Shown: positions 1 to 11,097, counted from the first letter of the stretch. The stretch: DNA of 64,000 nucleotides from Blepharisma stoltei (GCA_914767885.1 CAJZBQ010000033.1:310001-374000), one strand, 5' to 3'. Program-made: numbers and translations. Notes: generated from the sequence alone by a model not told the origin.

Positions 1-2
1 TG

Positions 3-763
3 GAAACTAGGATCAAAGGAGTTTTAGAAGCTGAATTTAACTCCCGAAGAGAAATCGAGCAAAGAATGTATGCAGTTTCTACTCAGTAGCCCATAAAATA
101 TGGCTTAATATTCATAAGACAATTGAAGGAAAACTCTATATAATCAGATTGAAGAAAAAGCAAATATTATTAGAAATGAGCTGAAAAAAGAAAGCCAGCT
201 ACGACAAGAGTCTATCGATACCCTTCAACAATACTTAGATGTCGACATTCCCAAGATCCACGAAGCACTAAAAGCTGAAAATGAGGACAGAGAACAAATG
301 GAAGGAGCTATAATGAAGCAGTTTCATGATGACATGGACAAGCTGTACCAAGCTTTTTATCAAGAGAAAAAGCAAAGAGAAGAGAGCGAAGAAAATTTGC
401 AGGAATATTTAAAAGAGGTTGTCCTTAATTTAAAAGCAGATATAGATAAAGAAAAAATAGAAAGAGAGACAACTGAAGAAAACACTTTTAAGCGGCTCCA
501 TGAAAAATGACCGTGGATTTTTGACAGTGTAAATTTCATCGAAATCCATTTGGTCGAAAATCTTTGACAGGCGGACATTTGGCCGAAAAGTAACTTTTTT
601 TTCGGTCAAATGTCTCACTATCAAAAATTTTCGATCATTTTTCGGCCAAAAATTTTTCGGTGAAATGGACACTATCAAAAATCCACAGTCATTTGATATG
701 CACCCACTTTTAAGCCTACTTGAAGCTACTTGTACAAAGCTCAACGCAGCTTCTCATCTTTAA
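3..763 (+). CDS. SF-assemblin family protein, 5' end outside the window
   Basis: Coiled-coil protein of the SF-assemblin/beta-giardin type, which forms striated fibres at basal bodies. The 5' end lies upstream of base 1. Coding pieces are 3-86, 139-488 and 697-763 (501 nt, in frame). The protein is rich in Glu, Lys, Gln and Arg heptads and ends in LLSLLEATCTKLNAASHL, a tail typical of this family. Without removing two insertions the frame ends at 87 and again at a UGA near 508, so the short open frame from 298 is only the middle of the gene. Family assignment is from the overall coiled-coil pattern and the C-terminus. Confidence 0.75.
87..138. other. 52-bp TA-bounded IES
   Basis: Inserted in the SF-assemblin gene. 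It starts with TA at 87-88, which creates an in-frame UAG, and the matching TA is at 139-140. Removing 87-138 gives a continuous frame across the junction (TQ then YNQIEEKANI). AT-rich, with no coding content. Confidence 0.75.
489..696. mobile_element. 208-bp palindromic TA-bounded IES
   Basis: TA at 489-490 and TA at 697-698. The interior is an inverted repeat: the left arm from about 507 (GTGGATTTTTGACAGTGT) matches the complement of the right arm ending near 690, with further complementary blocks (GGCCGAAAA) towards the centre. Removal joins EENTF to MHPLLSLLEATC and restores the family C-terminus. Confidence 0.75.
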
Positions 764-788
764 TTATAAGAAAAATGTGAATTTAAAA

Positions 789-2505
789 TTACATTGATAA
801 TTTTCTTTCGGTATTTGGCAGAAAATGGGTTTTGAAGTCTTTATATTCATTATAACTATCGTGCCGTCCAAATGGAGATTTCGGTAAATCTTTGATAATG
901 ATTTTTTCAATGCTTTCTGGAGTTTGTTTGTTTGGAATACTGCTAATCGAGCTGAGGTCCATTATATTGATATCGTCAAAATTAAGATGAAGGTCTTTTT
1001 TTAGTTTCTCAATGCTTTCTTTTGGCTGTTCTTGAGGGACTGGAGTCTTTATTTTATTAATTAAAAATGATAATAAATTTTTTTTATAAAAAATGTTTCT
1101 ATGTTTCCTAATCGGAGTCTTTAAAATTGGCTTTTTCTTCTGTAGTAGTTTTTCAATTCCACTTAAATCTTGGTTGTAGTTTGTTGACAAAAGTTCAATT
1201 GTATTAGATCCATCTGAATTTTGGCGGGTCAACATTGGCTCATCCTTATTAATAGTCGAATAAGAAACTGAACTATTTGCTGACAGATTAAATGAGACAT
1301 TAAAATTTTTTTTGCTTTGGATGCTTGGCATAGAAGAATTTTTTTCGACCTGTATTCTGATTATTGGAGGACTTTGGTTTGGGGATGGGTCTTTCGATTG
1401 AGAAAAATTGCCATTATAAAGCTTATTGTAAAGCATAAAACCTTTATCTAACTCTGCCCCTCCGTGAGTGAGCAAAAACATTTTGTTCACTCACGGAGGG
1501 AGGTTAATTTTTTGTTTGAAAAACATTTATATATAAATTTTATAGAAAATTTTTTTTTCGAAATTTTAAAAAATCCTAAATTGCAAAAATTGGGAAGCAA
1601 CTATTAATTTAATTTATAAAAATTTATGTTTTAAAACGCAATTTGTTTAAAATTAAACAGAATTAGCTCAGATTCCATTATAATAATTATCACTTATATA
1701 TCAAATTTTTTTTTTATAAAACATTTTTTCTATTAAAAAAAATTTTTGTTCACTCAAGGAGGGTGGGTTTTTGAGCAAAAAATAGGGATTTTTCCAATGG
1801 TTTTGTTCACTCACGGAGAGGTGGGGGGAGTAAGTTGACAGCTTTGGTATCACTTTGAGATCTTATGTGTAGAGTGTTATTTTTCTTTCTTTCTGTAGAA
1901 AATCCTGGAAGCTGGTTTTGCTGTAAATTTTCTTGGATTCGATCTGTAAAATATCCTTTTTTAGTAAATTTTAGTTTCTGGTTGTCGTCATTCTGTGTTT
2001 TTTCGTCTTTTTCTATAGCCATTGTTCCTATGCTTTCTTTAGTTTTAAAAATATTTGTCAAACTTTGGGTTTTTGTCTTAAGTTTTGTAATATTTTTGCC
2101 GTTTTTCTCAACAATATTGCTACTGGTGTTAATTTTTCCAACTAAATTTATTGAATCTAATACAACATGACGATTATTTGCAAGTGGATATAATTTTTGG
2201 CTATTGATTTTATTGTAATTATGAGGAGGATTCGGAGAAGGCATAAGGACTCGCTTTAGGAATCGTTTTTCTTTTGTCATTTTCTCTATACTATATCTTT
2301 CTGTTTCGCATATTATAGGACTGATTTTTGAGGAGGGAAAATTATTGCTTATTTGTGAAAGAAAAGGCAGAGAATATTTTTTAAGTTTTGGCTTTAGTTC
2401 AATATTTCGACTGGAGAGGGATTCGATTCATTGAGGAGGCTTTGATTGGAGTTTGTCAATAATAGTCTGGAACTTTTCATCGCATTTCTTAATAGGCACT
2501 GCCAT
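789..2505 (-). CDS. unknown low-complexity protein interrupted by a MITE
   Basis: Pieces 2505-1831 and 1448-789, 1335 nt, 444 residues. The start is the ATG at 2505-2503. The first 75 codons contain one UGA (Trp, in KPPQWIESL) and run in frame into the next Met at 2280. The protein is rich in Lys, Asn, Ser and Thr, with many Ser/Thr-Pro sites (TPIRKH, DLPKSPF), and looks largely disordered. I recognise no domain. Removing 1449-1830 fuses AVN and LDKGFML in frame. Confidence 0.7.
1449..1830. mobile_element. Tourist-like MITE IES, 382 bp
   Basis: Flanked by TAA at 1449-1451 and at 1831-1833. The ends are complementary (CTCTGCCCCTCCGTGAGTGA on the left, TCACTCACGGAGAGGTGGGG on the right). The left end is followed at once by an inverted copy of the same motif, so it can fold on itself. 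The right end carries two tandem copies in the same orientation, around 1747-1762 and 1803-1818. The core is AT-rich and noncoding. Confidence 0.8.
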
Positions 2506-3152
2506 AATTATGTTTATCAATATCTAATAATAAATTTTTAATTGAAGTGCAATATTTTAATTAAATTTTAAGGAAATATTGATTTAATAATGAAAAGTTG
2601 ATTTTATTAAAACTTAAAAGCCTTTCTAGGTAGCCCAAACATCCGAGAGCTTTTATCATTTTAATTATTAAATTAAATACTTAAAAAATAAAATTATTGA
2701 TGGTTATAGCAATGCTGATCACGTAATCATATTCATTAACATAAATTTTAACCCATAAAATTTAATTTAAGTGATTAACTAATCATCTGTTTATTAAAAG
2801 TTTTACTATTAGAGCATATTATAAAAATACTTTAAATCAATTTTTTATTATTTTCTCTCTGTCTTATCTTCGCCTTTTAAGATATTTAGACAAGCTTTTG
2901 ATAGCTGAAGAATTTAGCCAACTCAGCAAAATTGTATACTGATCGTCAATTAGAATTTATTTTCACATTTTACGTTGAAATTTCATGCATGCAAGCAAAT
3001 ATGTAAAATGCGGCTGGTGAATAAATTCTGCGTCATCTTACATTTAACTTTCTATCTGATAATATTTTGAGCTCCATAATCAATATTTTATAATTCAATT
3101 TAATAGCAATTATAAGCCAATCTTTCGCAGCATTAATTTGATCTCTTATAAA
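2506..3152. other. intergenic, AT-rich, with an inverted repeat
   Basis: Divergent promoter region between the unknown minus-strand gene and the Myb gene. No gene seen. An imperfect inverted repeat lies at 2951-3030: AGAATTTATT...CATTTTAC on the left and its complement GTAAAATG...AATAAATTCT on the right. It may be a small germline element outside coding sequence. Confidence 0.5.
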
Positions 3153-4515
3153 ATGAATCCACAGCAAGGTTTTAAGTACATCATCCCAAGAGTAAATTAT
3201 GCTCCAATGAACTGCGGCTTGCTAATGTCCTTCATTCCAGTCTACGCCCATCCTTTTTCAGCACCAGTACTCACACATCCACAGCCTCTCCAACCACAAA
3301 ATCAAATTCTGACTGAATCCAAGCCTAAGTACAAGCGAACCTGAAAGCGTGAACAAATAGAAAAATTATTTTTAACTAAATTGATAAAAAATATTTTTAC
3401 TAACTCCCCCCCCCCCCTCCGTGAGCGAACAAAACCATTAGAAAAATCGCCATTTTTTGACCAAAAACCCACCCTCCGTGAGTGAACAAAAAATTTTTTT
3501 AATAGAAAAAAATTTTAATGGAAAAAAATTTTGATATATAAGTGATAATTAGTATAATGAAATCTAGAGCTAATTCTGTTTAATTTTAAAAAAAATTGCG
3601 TTTTAAAACATAAATTTTGCAAATTAAATTAATATTTGCTTCCCAATTTTTGCAAATTAGGATTTTTTTAAATTTCGAAAAAAATATTTTTTATAAAATT
3701 TATATATAAATTTTTTTTTAAAACAAAAAATTAACCCCCTCCGTGAACAAAATTTTTTTGTTCGCTCACGGAGGGGGGGGGGGGAGTAATAGCCTTAAAT
3801 AAGTTTATAATTAATAAAATTAGGTATATATGTCATGGCTCAAGAGTATTGTGAAAAAAATGATAAGAAACTTGAAGACTTAACCCATCTTGACTTCTTA
3901 GAAATCGCTAAATTTACAGATAAAACCCCTGAACAATGCCAAGCTAAAATTTATGAAATCATGACAAGTGGAACACTGAGGTCAGGGATATGGTCAGACG
4001 CTGAGGATGAACTTTTAAAGCAACTGCTTCTTACGAAGACAGTAAAATGGGGGTTGGTAGCTAATGAATTAAACACAAAAATACACAAAAATATAAAAAT
4101 AAGGACTGGCAAGCAGTGCAAAGAAAGATGGAATAATCATCTGAATCCGAATATTAATAGAGGGGACTGAAGCCAAAGTGAAGATTTAAAGCTTCTGGAG
4201 CTCCATAAGGAGCATGGAAACCACTGGAGCTTGATTGCTAAAGGGATAGTAACAAGAACAGAAAGCGCTATTAAAAATAGAATCAAGTCTCTTAAGAACA
4301 AAGAAATGCAAGACTTAAGTGCCTTGAGCAACCCAAGTTCTTTAATTGACCGCTTGATCGTCAAAAAGAAAATGGATATCCCAGTTCAATGTAGCATTGA
4401 GGAGCCAGTCAGTCCCCAAAGTGGGATTAAATTAAGAAAAGCAAGCGGGGACAGGCTAAGTTTTTCAGGTTTTTCATTGGAGTTGGCAAGCACGCAAGAT
4501 AATAATTTGGGATAG
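3153..4515 (+). CDS. two-repeat Myb/SANT DNA-binding protein
   Basis: Pieces 3153-3366 and 3827-4515, 903 nt, 300 residues. After a Pro/Gln-rich N-terminus, a first unit (KRTWKREQIEKL) is followed by two Myb repeats. Repeat one runs from GIWSDAEDELL to GKQCKERWNNHLNP. Repeat two runs from GDWSQSEDLKLL to RTESAIKNRIKSL. The first Trp of repeat two is UGA (4168-4170), as is the Trp in KRTW, which supports the reassigned code. A likely nuclear transcription factor. The ATG at 3153 is preferred because the upstream TTG is not a eukaryotic start. The gene holds a nested insertion. Confidence 0.85.
3367..3826. mobile_element. composite 460-bp IES containing a nested MITE
   Basis: TA at 3367-3368 and TA at 3827-3828. 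Removing only the inner MITE (3401-3786) leaves an in-frame UAA at 3796-3798. Removing this larger interval joins IEKL to YVMAQEYCEKN in frame and gives the spacing expected of a Myb-type helix. The outer 34 bp (left) and 40 bp (right) are AT-rich and noncoding. Confidence 0.65.
3401..3786. mobile_element. Tourist-like MITE, 386 bp, nested
   Basis: Same family as 1449-1830: TAA duplication (3401-3403 and 3787-3789), C/G-rich ends with the CTCCGTGAGYGAAC motif, and an AT-rich core. In the opposite orientation to the copy at 1449, so the self-complementary doublet is on the right. Confidence 0.8.
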
Positions 4516-4827
4516 ATAAATCATACAAATTTAAATTTATCAATAAAGTTCCGACCTAAAAAATTGAATTAAATAATGAAAGCCTTATTGATATTTATCA
4601 ATAATATTGGATTATTTGAAATTATTAGTGAAAAATAAAGAAAATATGTGTTATTTAAAATTTATTAAAGCATAAAAGGCATTAATTCCAGAATTATCAA
4701 GAGAGAAGCAAGTCTTTTTAACTAATTAAATAAATTAAATTTATACTAAGATTTCTGAAGATTTATAAGTATTTTTTCAAAAATAGTCAATGACAATTAT
4801 AAATTATTATAGATTTCTTAAACTATC

Positions 4828-6444
4828 ATGGCTGATTTAGAAGTGAGCAAAGAAAGCATCGAGTTTACAGGAGAAACTCTTTACAAGATAGATTTTCAAG
4901 TTGAAATTTGCCTTGGGAGATTCAGAGATATGCCTGAAAAGCGAATTGTAATTAAAAAAATATATCCTTGCAATCGAGATGAGCGTAAATTACTCAGAGA
5001 AGTAGCTGCAATGTATCGATTAGATCATCCGTCAATACCTAAATTTTATGGCTACTACTGAGACAGCAAGAGTGGATATCGTATCCTTTGCATACTATTA
5101 GAATATTTTCAACGTGGCGATCTTGAAAACGAAATCATAAAAAGAAAAGAGACTGGAAACCCCTGATCAGAAGCTGAGCTATTATCCAATTTTGGATACC
5201 TTTTAAATGCATTTGCATATCTCGAAAATTCTCACTATGCACATAGAGATATAAAGCCTAAAAACATTTTTGTAGCAGATGATGGATCTATGAAAGTTGG
5301 AGACTTTGGATGCTCTATACAAAGTCTTCAACATCAATTCATGGCTGAAGCAACGATTTCTGGATCTCCTATATATTTGAGTCCAATTCTTAGAGAAGCA
5401 TGAATCTCTTATCATCAGGGCCAAAACTTAAGTGGGAAAATTGCTCATAATGTTTATAAATCTGATGTTTACTCTCTTGGGCTGACATTTCTTTATATGG
5501 TAAGTTTTAAAGAGCCAATGGATTTAGCAACCCTTCAACACCTCGAGTTAAAGCTAAAATCTAGATTGAAACAAGTAAAATATAAAAGTATCAGATGATT
5601 ATTAAGGAGAATGCTAAAATTGAAGGAAAAAGAGAGACCAAATTTTATTGATTTATACAATTTTTATAAACAAAATATAGAACCCTCACAGCATAATCTG
5701 AATATATATGCCCAAAGCTTAGCCCACATGGTAAATACAAAGTCATACTCAAGTGACGAATTTAATGCTTCAATTCTTGCGAACTCTAAAATCAGATTCA
5801 AAGTAAAAGTCTCTAATGAAAAATTTTTAGGTTACTTATCTTCAAAGTGCGGCAGTGGTACTGTTAGCTCTGTAGAGCTTAATATACTTTCTTTAATGCT
5901 TGAAAATCAGTCTATATCATTAAATTTGAATGTGTACTGCAAGGTATGCTGCCATGAAATACATGCATATCAAAGTAAAATTAGAAGCAAGTGCCTTTGT
6001 GAATTTTGAATTCACGAGGATTGCGCTATACAAAGATTGGCTATATATGGCTCATTTATATGTGATACTTGCAATTATTGTGTTGTTCAACCAGATATCG
6101 CTCAGCCAAAGCCAGAAATTTATTGTCCTAATATAAAATGTTTTGGGAGAGTAAGGATTCCAAAGAATGGAAACAGTTTCAGATGTAGAGAATGCTCAAC
6201 AGATTACTGCAATATATGCAAGGTAAGCATGCCTGAGCATGAGAATTATTATTGCACACAAGTATCTTTAAACGAAAAATTCGTAAAATGTGGAAACTGT
6301 GGAAGTACTTCAACAAGAAAAAGGGGAAGTTTTTATTATAATTGCATAAAGTGTGGATATTTGTGCATAGTTTGTCTTAAAGGGGTATTTGTCAGCCATC
6401 AAAATTGCTGTACTGAATTTATAAGTAACCGAGTTTTATATTAA
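4828..6444 (+). CDS. protein kinase fused to an RBR-like zinc module
   Basis: 538 residues, no insertion found, several UGA-Trp codons (for example 5059-5061, 5164-5166 and 6007-6009). The N-terminal half is a Ser/Thr kinase: Lys in IVIKK, catalytic HRDIKPKN near residue 140, DFGCSI, and SPIYLSP in the activation segment. The C-terminal 170 residues hold three Cys/His clusters: CKVC..CLCEFWIHEDC..CDTC; an IBR-like block CP..KCFGR..CRECSTDYCNIC..H....C; and CGNC..NCIKCGYLCIVC..HQNCC, which resembles the third (catalytic) domain of RBR ubiquitin ligases. The usual catalytic Cys position reads Ser (KRGSFYYNC). Predicted cytosolic signalling protein; the RBR alignment is by eye. Confidence 0.75.
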
Positions 6445-6507
6445 TTGCTATAAACTATAATAATTTATTTTTATATGAATTTTATGATTTTATTATTTTT
6501 AAGTTAA

Positions 6508-6916
6508 ATGAAATGTGATAAAGTTATGAATTAATAGTGCTTATCTGTATATATAGTTTTTAGAGCCTTTGCCGATTATTTAGAGATTCACTCAAAAGAA
6601 GATTTTGAGTACAGTAAGAAAATTGAAAATCTACTTAATATGATTCCCAGAACGTCCGAAATACAGTGAAAAATTCTAAATGTTTAAGAAATTATCCAAA
6701 TTGAGGAGAAATATAATGCTTATATGTGTGATTAATAATAGTTCCATTTATTTTGAAATATAAATTTTAATAAAATGGTTTCAATTTATTTCATATGCAA
6801 ATTTTTATTAATCTAAATTTTAAATTTAACTTTTAGGAGTATCTTCTCGCCTAATTATGGAGGAGGAATTAGATCTTTATGTCTACAATAGTGTTGATAT
6901 AAGTCAATCTGGATAA
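6508..6916 (+). CDS. small hypothetical protein, one mini-intron and one IES
   Basis: Pieces 6508-6522, 6538-6676 and 6834-6916, 237 nt, 78 residues. It begins MKCDKCLSVY and contains a charged middle (HSKEDFEYSKKIENLLNMI), one UGA-Trp, and an acidic tail MEEELDLYVYN. The model needs a 15-nt intron and a 157-bp TA-bounded removal, and both keep the frame. Function unknown. Confidence 0.55.
6523..6537 (+). other. 15-nt intron
   Basis: GTTATGAATTAATAG, removed to join the five-codon first exon to TGCTTATCT. It contains in-frame stops. Size and GT..AG ends match the other mini-introns here. Confidence 0.55.
6677..6833. other. 157-bp TA-bounded IES
   Basis: TA at 6677-6678 and 6834-6835. Removal joins QWKIL to GVSSRLIMEEE. 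AT-rich. Confidence 0.55.
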
Positions 6917-7085
6917 GTATCAAGGTTATATTTTTTTATTTACTAATCGCTGCCCTCCATTTTTATTTATTCTGGCCACCATTAGTCATAGGGTATCCCG
7001 ATTATACAGCTGCTCCAATTTAACTTTAACCTAAAATAGAGTTATAGATAAGTCAGATTTATTTAGAGAAAGTTATTACCATAGC

Positions 7086-7457
7086 TTAGGTTCTATCTCT
7101 GATGCAGGCCTTGAGATCATCAGTAGGTTCCCATTGACACTTTCCATCAATCAAGGCACAGCTTCCATACTCTGCATAGCACCCATACTCTGATTTCCAC
7201 TCACATGTGGTAACTCCGTCTTCATAAATGCTGATACATAGCTGACCTGAGCATCCTCCAACGACACAAATTTCTTCGGGCTCTTTCAGAACGCATTTAT
7301 TGTCTTCACACTCAAGGGTGCCGCATGGATATGTGAAACAATCAAGAATTGGACAATCTAAATCAGACAAACACTCACTTCTTTCACTATTAGAAGGTGG
7401 GACAGTGTAAGCTTGCATGCATGACACAATAAACAAAAGGAGAAACAATTTTTTCAT
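7086..7457 (-). CDS. secreted eight-cysteine-cluster protein
   Basis: 123 residues. The start is the ATG at 7457, because a signal peptide (MKKLFLLLFIVSCMQAYT) begins there. The mature protein has an N-terminal Cys-rich part (ECLSDLDCPILDC...CGTLEC) and then eight cysteines: CVVGGC, GQLC, TTCEW, YGCY, GSC, GKCQW and KAC. This matches the eight-cysteine-cluster domain that I know mainly from secreted bacterial proteins. Probably extracellular; function unknown. No UGA codons. Confidence 0.7.
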   Translation of the reverse strand: MKKLFLLLFIVSCMQAYTVPPSNSERSECLSDLDCPILDCFTYPCGTLECEDNKCVLKEPEEICVVGGCSGQLCISIYEDGVTTCEWKSEYGCYAEYGSCALIDGKCQWEPTDDLKACIRDRT

Positions 7458-7903
7458 TATAATATTTATGTGTCCCAGCATTTCAGTATTTTTCAAAGCT
7501 GTTACATTTTTTAAAACCAATATGGAGAAAATCTTTTATGAAATGCATTCAATTGTATATTGAATTGGTATTCGAAAATCATGGTATTATTGGCGCTTTG
7601 ATTTTAATCATATCGTGACAATCAAAGCAAACATGTGGGAAAAGAATTTTAAAAAAATCTAATCTAAATGACAATAATTAATTTTTAGATTTAAAAATAA
7701 GGTATAAAGCTGCGATTATCTCTTATTTAGTCTGATTTGATCACTAGGATGCTTTAAACTTTGAATTGCTTTTTTTTTACCTTACCATAAAAAAATTAAT
7801 CACATTTATACAATATTTTAAGCTAAAAGGGCAGGCTGCCACAATTCATAATCATTATAAAATAAACGTGTTGATTTCAATTAGAGTTTTTAATACAGCT
7901 TAA

Positions 7904-8324
7904 GTAATCAAGTCTCCACTCTCAGCTGGCAAATTGAAAATATACCAAACTGTGTCAAAGCTATTCCAAAAGCAAGAAGCTATTAGCTTTTACGAAAGAT
8001 ACTTAAAATTTTGAATCATCAACTCCTAAAACTGTCTGCTCTAAATTGATTATGAAAAAAATTATCACATATGCTATTTGCTAACTATAATAGCTACTAA
8101 ATGGCCAATAGAAAGCATCAAATTCAGTAATATTTACATAAGACGTTTTAATTTCTTCACTATCAGAATTCCTCAATGCTGTTTTTCTTCAAGCTAAGGT
8201 ATGATGATGCAAATATCATCACTTAGAAATTGAGATAAAAAATATTTTCATTGGAGAAGCTAAAAACTTTAGCATTGATTGCCTGAGCATTGCTTTTTTA
8301 GAATTTAAGAAAGCACAGTTGTAA
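7904..8324 (+). CDS. probable gene fragment, 5' end unresolved
   Basis: Two coding-like pieces in one frame if 8004-8160 (TA to TA, 157 bp) is removed: 7904-8003 (SPLSAGKLKIYQTVSKLF..) and 8161-8324 (SEFLNAVFLQAKVWWCKYHH.., ending LEFKKAQL and UAA). Two adjacent Trp codons are UGA. No start codon was found upstream, so another exon or insertion is missing, or this is a relic. No family recognised. Confidence 0.35.
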
Positions 8325-8447
8325 GTCTATCAACATGACTCTCTAATATAGAGATAGCATTTTAGTGATAAAGATAATAAAATTTTTCAAACCATTATCT
8401 TATTTTGCACAATTAATTTTTTGAGCTGATGTGTACATAATTAAAAT

Positions 8448-9113
8448 ATGTCGAAGCTCATTTGGATATTGCTTCTGGTTCTTTTATTAGCTCTTGATCC
8501 TTCTTCTGAAGAAACCCTTAACTCAGGTCATAACAATAAAGCTCTTCCTGACTCAAACAAGCCATCTATCGATTTTTTCCTTATTGATTGAATGGTAAGA
8601 TTCGCTCTCTTTACCGAAAACTGAATTCTATGACTTATAGAATGTATCAGAAGCCACGAGCCATATAACATAGTATCATTTTACATCATATTTCTATGGA
8701 TTTTCTGGAAACTCTTCCGCACTCCGAAATCAGTGTCATATATAACTCACTCAAGCAAAGTCATAGACAAAAAAACACAAGAAGCTGTAATAAAATTCCT
8801 GGACGACTGAAATAAAGCTATAGAAAAAGAATTGTCAGCTATCAAGGCTTCTATCAAGCCAAATAATTTATCTTCATTGAATATAGAAAGCTCGATTAAT
8901 TTGGTACCCGAAATCAACAAAGTTTTGCAAGAGCTAAAAGAAATAGAAAATACACATAAAGAATTTGAAGAAGAAATAAATGCTTCTCATAAAGAAATGC
9001 TAGAAGAAATCCATTATTTGACATTAGAGACCTTAAAACCTCCAGAACCAGAGTCAGCCAGTCTTGATTCTTATTGGCCTGAAGACGAAGAACCTGAAGA
9101 TAGAGAAATATAA
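8448..9113 (+). CDS. membrane-anchored protein with acidic coiled-coil tail
   Basis: 221 residues. MSKLIWILLLVLLLALDP is a signal peptide or anchor. A second hydrophobic stretch (YNIVSFYIIFLWIFWKLF) follows, then a helical region (LQELKEIENTHKEFEEEI) and an acidic end. Four Trp codons are UGA (8589, 8622, 8631 and 8808). The same frame stays open after the UAA at 9111-9113, for 38 more codons to 9230 (starting YNALEEFLSGLDL), which looks coding. Function unknown. Confidence 0.65.
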
Positions 9114-9727
9114 TATAATGCGTTAGAAGAATTTCTTAGCGGGCTTGATTTGACCAGAAAAGAGCAAGTATCTGGCGAATTCTCATTTATCCATCAATAC
9201 CAAAACACTTTGCTAATAAAATTTAGATAATGAATAAGTCAATATAGAGCGAATTAAAATAATTAAATTAAGACTATAAAAGACATAAAAACTCTTTATA
9301 ACAATTTAAGTGTATTTTATATTTTAATTAATGGAAATTCTTTGAAAATGGCAATTTTTAAAATGTTAAAAATTTTCCCATTTTTTAATCTATTTTCTCT
9401 CTTTTAAAAATTGAAGCACAAAGTAATAATACATCTTTGATAAAAATTTATATATAAGTTAATTATTAGTAAATCTTAATTTTCTGAATTTTGGATTTAG
9501 GCACATCTCAAAAATGATCAGCAATTTTTAAAACATTTTTGCCATCTTTAGTTTTGTATGCAACTGTAAAAATTAAAATTCGAAGGGCTTTAAGCTCAAT
9601 AATACGATTTATTTAAATATTTATATTTAAGTTTATTATTAATAGCTTATTGGCAAAATATTAGGATAAGAAGATTTTCCAACAGATTATAAAAATTTAA
9701 TAGAATAATAGATAAAAATGAATAATT

Positions 9728-10852
9728 ATGGAAGGAGAAGACGTACACGGGCTTGTAATAGATAATGGCTCTGGAATTTGTAAAGCAGGATTTGCTGGAG
9801 ATGATATGCCAAGATCGATTTTTCCTTCAGTTGTAGGGAGAACAAGGATGCCTGGGATGCAGATTGGGATTGATCAAAAGGATTCTTATGCAGGTGAAGA
9901 AGCAAGGCAAAAATGCGACATTTTAAGCTTGAAATCGCCGATAAAAAGAGGAATCATTACAGATTGGGATGACATGGAAAAGATTTGGCATCATACATTT
10001 TATAACGAACTTAGGGTTGCGCCTGATCTCCATCCTTTATTGATGACTGAGATTGCGCTAAATCCTCAAAATGTGAGAGAAAAAATAACACAAATAATTT
10101 TTGAGGTTTTTAGCATTCCTGCATTTTATTTAGCGTCTCAGCCTGCATTATCGTTATATTCAAGTGGGAAAATAACTGGCTTGGTCGTGGATTCTGGAGA
10201 TAGTATAACAAGTGCAGTTCCAATATATGAAGGATACGTTTTGCCATATGCAATTAAAACTGTAAATTTCGGAGGTAAAGATTTGACTGAGTTTTTTATA
10301 AACTTGCTTAGAAAAAAAGGCTATAACCTGAACACTTCAGCAGAAAAAGAATTTGCAAGAGATATCAAAGAGAGAATCTGCTATGCTTCTGCAAATTATA
10401 GTGAAGAACTGAAAGTATTTGAATCGACCCCAGGAATTAGCTATAAAATGCCAGATGGGTCTTCTCTTTCAATAAGCAGCGAACGTATAACTTGTCCAGA
10501 ATCAGTATTCAACCCATCTTTGATGAATATAGATAAAAACGGAATCCATTTAATTGCACATAAAGCAATTCTAAAAAGCGATGAAGAGATCAGAGATGAA
10601 ATGTATCAAAATATTATGATATGTGGGGGGAATACACTTTTTAGTGGACTTCCAAATAGATTTACTCAAGAAATTTCAAATCTTTTAGGAAATCCTGAGA
10701 AAATTAAGGTTTTTGCTCCTCCGGAAAGATTAACATCTGCATGAATTGGAGGATCTATATTGGCCTCATTGTCTACATTTAATTTGATGTGGATTACAAA
10801 ATCTGAATATGAAGAGTCAGGGTCCCAAATTATTCATAAAAAATGTTATTAA
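9728..10852 (+). CDS. divergent actin
   Basis: 374 residues, full length for the family, uninterrupted, with one UGA-Trp (10742-10744, in [12 protein letters not shown]). The first phosphate loop [15 protein letters not shown] is intact, as is Gln of the ASQPALS segment (Gln137 in muscle actin). The second loop reads DSGDSITSA where conventional actin has DSGDGVTH, so the Gly158 and His161 equivalents are Ser. The usually methylated His73 is Arg (SPIKRG). Likely a cytoskeletal actin paralogue or actin-like protein with altered ATPase rather than the main actin. Confidence 0.9.
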
Positions 10853-11097
10853 AGATAAATTACGCCTCTATATATGAATAAATATCAGTTTGTATCTGTG
10901 TAAAGGAAAACCCCATGTAATTAAATAGTAAAATGCAATGAATCTATATATATTTTATTATAATAATAAAACCCCTAATGATTATTGATTTTTTTGTCTT
11001 TTCCTAAATGCAAAAAATTATCATAAGTCTCTAAAATTTCATACCAATTAGATTTTTTCAAATTAAAATTATTTATTGGATTATGATTTACATATGA

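Noticed and set aside
9111-9113. Context-dependent stop codon reading as in Condylostoma
   Set aside because: All other genes here end normally at UAA or UAG, so a general reassignment is not supported by one case.
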